Shown: positions 13,729 to 14,644 of the stretch, one piece after another
Layout of the letters: the number at the start of each line of letters is the position of its first letter
Numbering within the stretch: the stretch's first letter is position 1
DNA from: Flavobacteriaceae bacterium
GTDB lineage: Bacteria > Bacteroidota > Bacteroidia > Flavobacteriales > Flavobacteriaceae
Reading direction: 5' to 3'
Assembly: GCA_002729755.1 (NCBI GenBank)
Contig: PBYT01000001.1
Coordinates: 12,275-26,918 of the forward strand
DNA length: 14,644 nucleotides
Made by a program: the position numbers and the translations under genes
Notes under the pieces: generated by a model
Told to the model about the DNA's origin: nothing
Database searches by the model: none
What the model saw: the letters and a program-made list of their open reading frames with translations, nothing else

Positions 13729-14644
13729 ATGACTATTACCCAATTAAAATACACACTTTCAGTTGCAAAGCATGGCAATTTTACCATAGCTTCTCAAAAA
13801 TGTTTTGTAACACAACCTACACTTAGCATGCAGGTTCAGAAACTTGAAGAAGAACTTGGTGTTACAATTTTTAATAGGTCAACAAAACCACTTCAAATAA
13901 CTGAGGTAGGAGAAAAAATTCTAATTCAAGCTAGAAAAATAGTTGAAGAATCTTCAAGAATGAATGATATAGTATCAGAAGAGAAAGGAATTATTGGTGG
14001 AACTCTTAAAGTAGGAATAATTCCAACTGTTAGCCCTACATTACTTCCCTTATTCTTAACTAGCTTCATTAAGAAAAACAAAAATGTAGATCTTAAGATT
14101 GAAGAATATACAACTAATAGCATATTTGAAAAAATTAATAAAGGGGAAATAGACTGTGCAATTACTGCAACTCCTCTAGAAGATGAAAATATAATAGAAA
14201 GCCCATTATACTATGAACCTTTTATTGCTTATGTACCTAAACATCATGGATTGTCAGGAAAAGATTCTCTAGATATCCATGATCTTGAAGATGCTGACTT
14301 ACTTATTCTTGAAGATGGTCATTGTTTTAGGGACCAAATATTAAACTTATGCTCAATTAATGATTTAAATAAACAATTTGAATTAAAGAGCGGAAACTTC
14401 GAGACTTTAATTAATTTATCAAATAATGGTCCATGGATGACTATTTTACCATACTTACACTCTAGACTTCTACCAGATATAAACAAAAAAAACCTGATAA
14501 AATTCAATGATCCAACTCCAGCAAGAGAAATTAGTATAGTTTATTCTAAGACTCAATTAAAACTTCCAATTATTAACGCATTAAAATCAACTATTTCAAA
14601 AGTTATTCGAGGACAAATTGAATACAATGATGTTAAAGTAATGT
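13729..14644 (+). CDS. oxyR: Hydrogen peroxide-sensing LysR-type regulator OxyR, 3' partial
   Basis: OxyR is a LysR-family regulator that activates peroxide-defence genes on oxidation. The N-terminus has the LysR winged helix: TITQLKYTLSVAKHGNFT, then ASQKCFVTQPTLSMQVQKLEEELG, and FNRSTKPLQITEVG, about residues 2-67. The sensing region reads EDGHCFRDQI---C. By codon count the cysteines are Cys199 and Cys208, the same positions as the E. coli redox pair, and the flanking LEDGHC-RDQ is conserved. The frame is open through the window end with 305 codons visible, close to full length for the family, so only a short tail is missing. The ATG at 13729 is the first workable start; an ATG at 13721 meets a stop after one codon. 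It lies beside sodC and the acyltransferase; no target gene is visible downstream. Confidence 0.95.
   Translation, partial: MTITQLKYTLSVAKHGNFTIASQKCFVTQPTLSMQVQKLEEELGVTIFNRSTKPLQITEVGEKILIQARKIVEESSRMNDIVSEEKGIIGGTLKVGIIPTVSPTLLPLFLTSFIKKNKNVDLKIEEYTTNSIFEKINKGEIDCAITATPLEDENIIESPLYYEPFIAYVPKHHGLSGKDSLDIHDLEDADLLILEDGHCFRDQILNLCSINDLNKQFELKSGNFETLINLSNNGPWMTILPYLHSRLLPDINKKNLIKFNDPTPAREISIVYSKTQLKLPIINALKSTISKVIRGQIEYNDVKVM

Noticed and set aside
13926..14507. Two minus-strand frames (13926-14123 and 14319-14507) inside oxyR
   Set aside because: They are antisense to clear OxyR coding sequence, including the sensing cysteines, and show no domain.

Overview
This looks like a chromosomal stretch from a marine Bacteroidota bacterium, probably Flavobacteriia (inference). 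The evidence is very low GC with many AAA/AAT/ATT codons, no clear Shine-Dalgarno sequences, Bacteroidota-type TAnnTTTG -7 promoter elements, many short lipoprotein signals, Tat-type Gfo/Idh/MocA proteins, and an OmpA protein with thrombospondin type 3 repeats. No rRNA, tRNA, CRISPR array or intact insertion sequence was seen.

Region 1 (4-4414, minus strand) is a tight five-gene block, read from right to left. It holds a GH109-like NAD-dependent glycosidase with a Tat signal, a galactokinase-like GHMP sugar kinase, a sugar-phosphate nucleotidyltransferase, a lipoprotein-type MsrA, and a DUF6174 lipoprotein. Junctions range from a 14-nt overlap to a 6-nt gap. The first three genes suggest release of a sugar (GalNAc is the natural guess), its 1-phosphorylation and its activation to a nucleotide sugar; this is an inference. 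A divergent SDR reductase lies at 4446-5228.

Region 2 (5229-7308) holds two tandem paralogous NTF2/SnoaL-like lipoproteins. Each is followed by a nearly identical intrinsic terminator. Next comes a degenerate serine-recombinase-like gene whose start overlaps a 13-bp direct repeat. An AT-rich noncoding stretch of about 210 bp follows. A 28-codon single-helix membrane ORF then runs into the 3' end of the next gene.

Region 3 (7305-12250) contains a cytosolic Gfo/Idh/MocA dehydrogenase, a divergent OmpA/TSP3 outer-membrane protein, a Tat-type Gfo/Idh/MocA protein with its own promoter, and a DUF3089 alpha/beta-hydrolase lipoprotein with no ATG start. With the GH109 gene, three different Gfo/Idh/MocA subfamilies occur in about 8 kb, which points to sugar or cyclitol catabolism.

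Region 4 (12346-14644) contains a Cu/Zn superoxide dismutase lipoprotein starting at GTG, a convergent PlsC-like acyltransferase, and an OxyR-type regulator cut by the window end. OxyR has both redox cysteines at the E. coli positions 199 and 208. MsrA, SOD and OxyR give the window an oxidative-defence theme. Nothing here is a clearly new system. The most original points are the putative sugar-salvage operon, the degenerate recombinase with its repeat operator, the small membrane ORF, and the gene-plus-terminator duplication.
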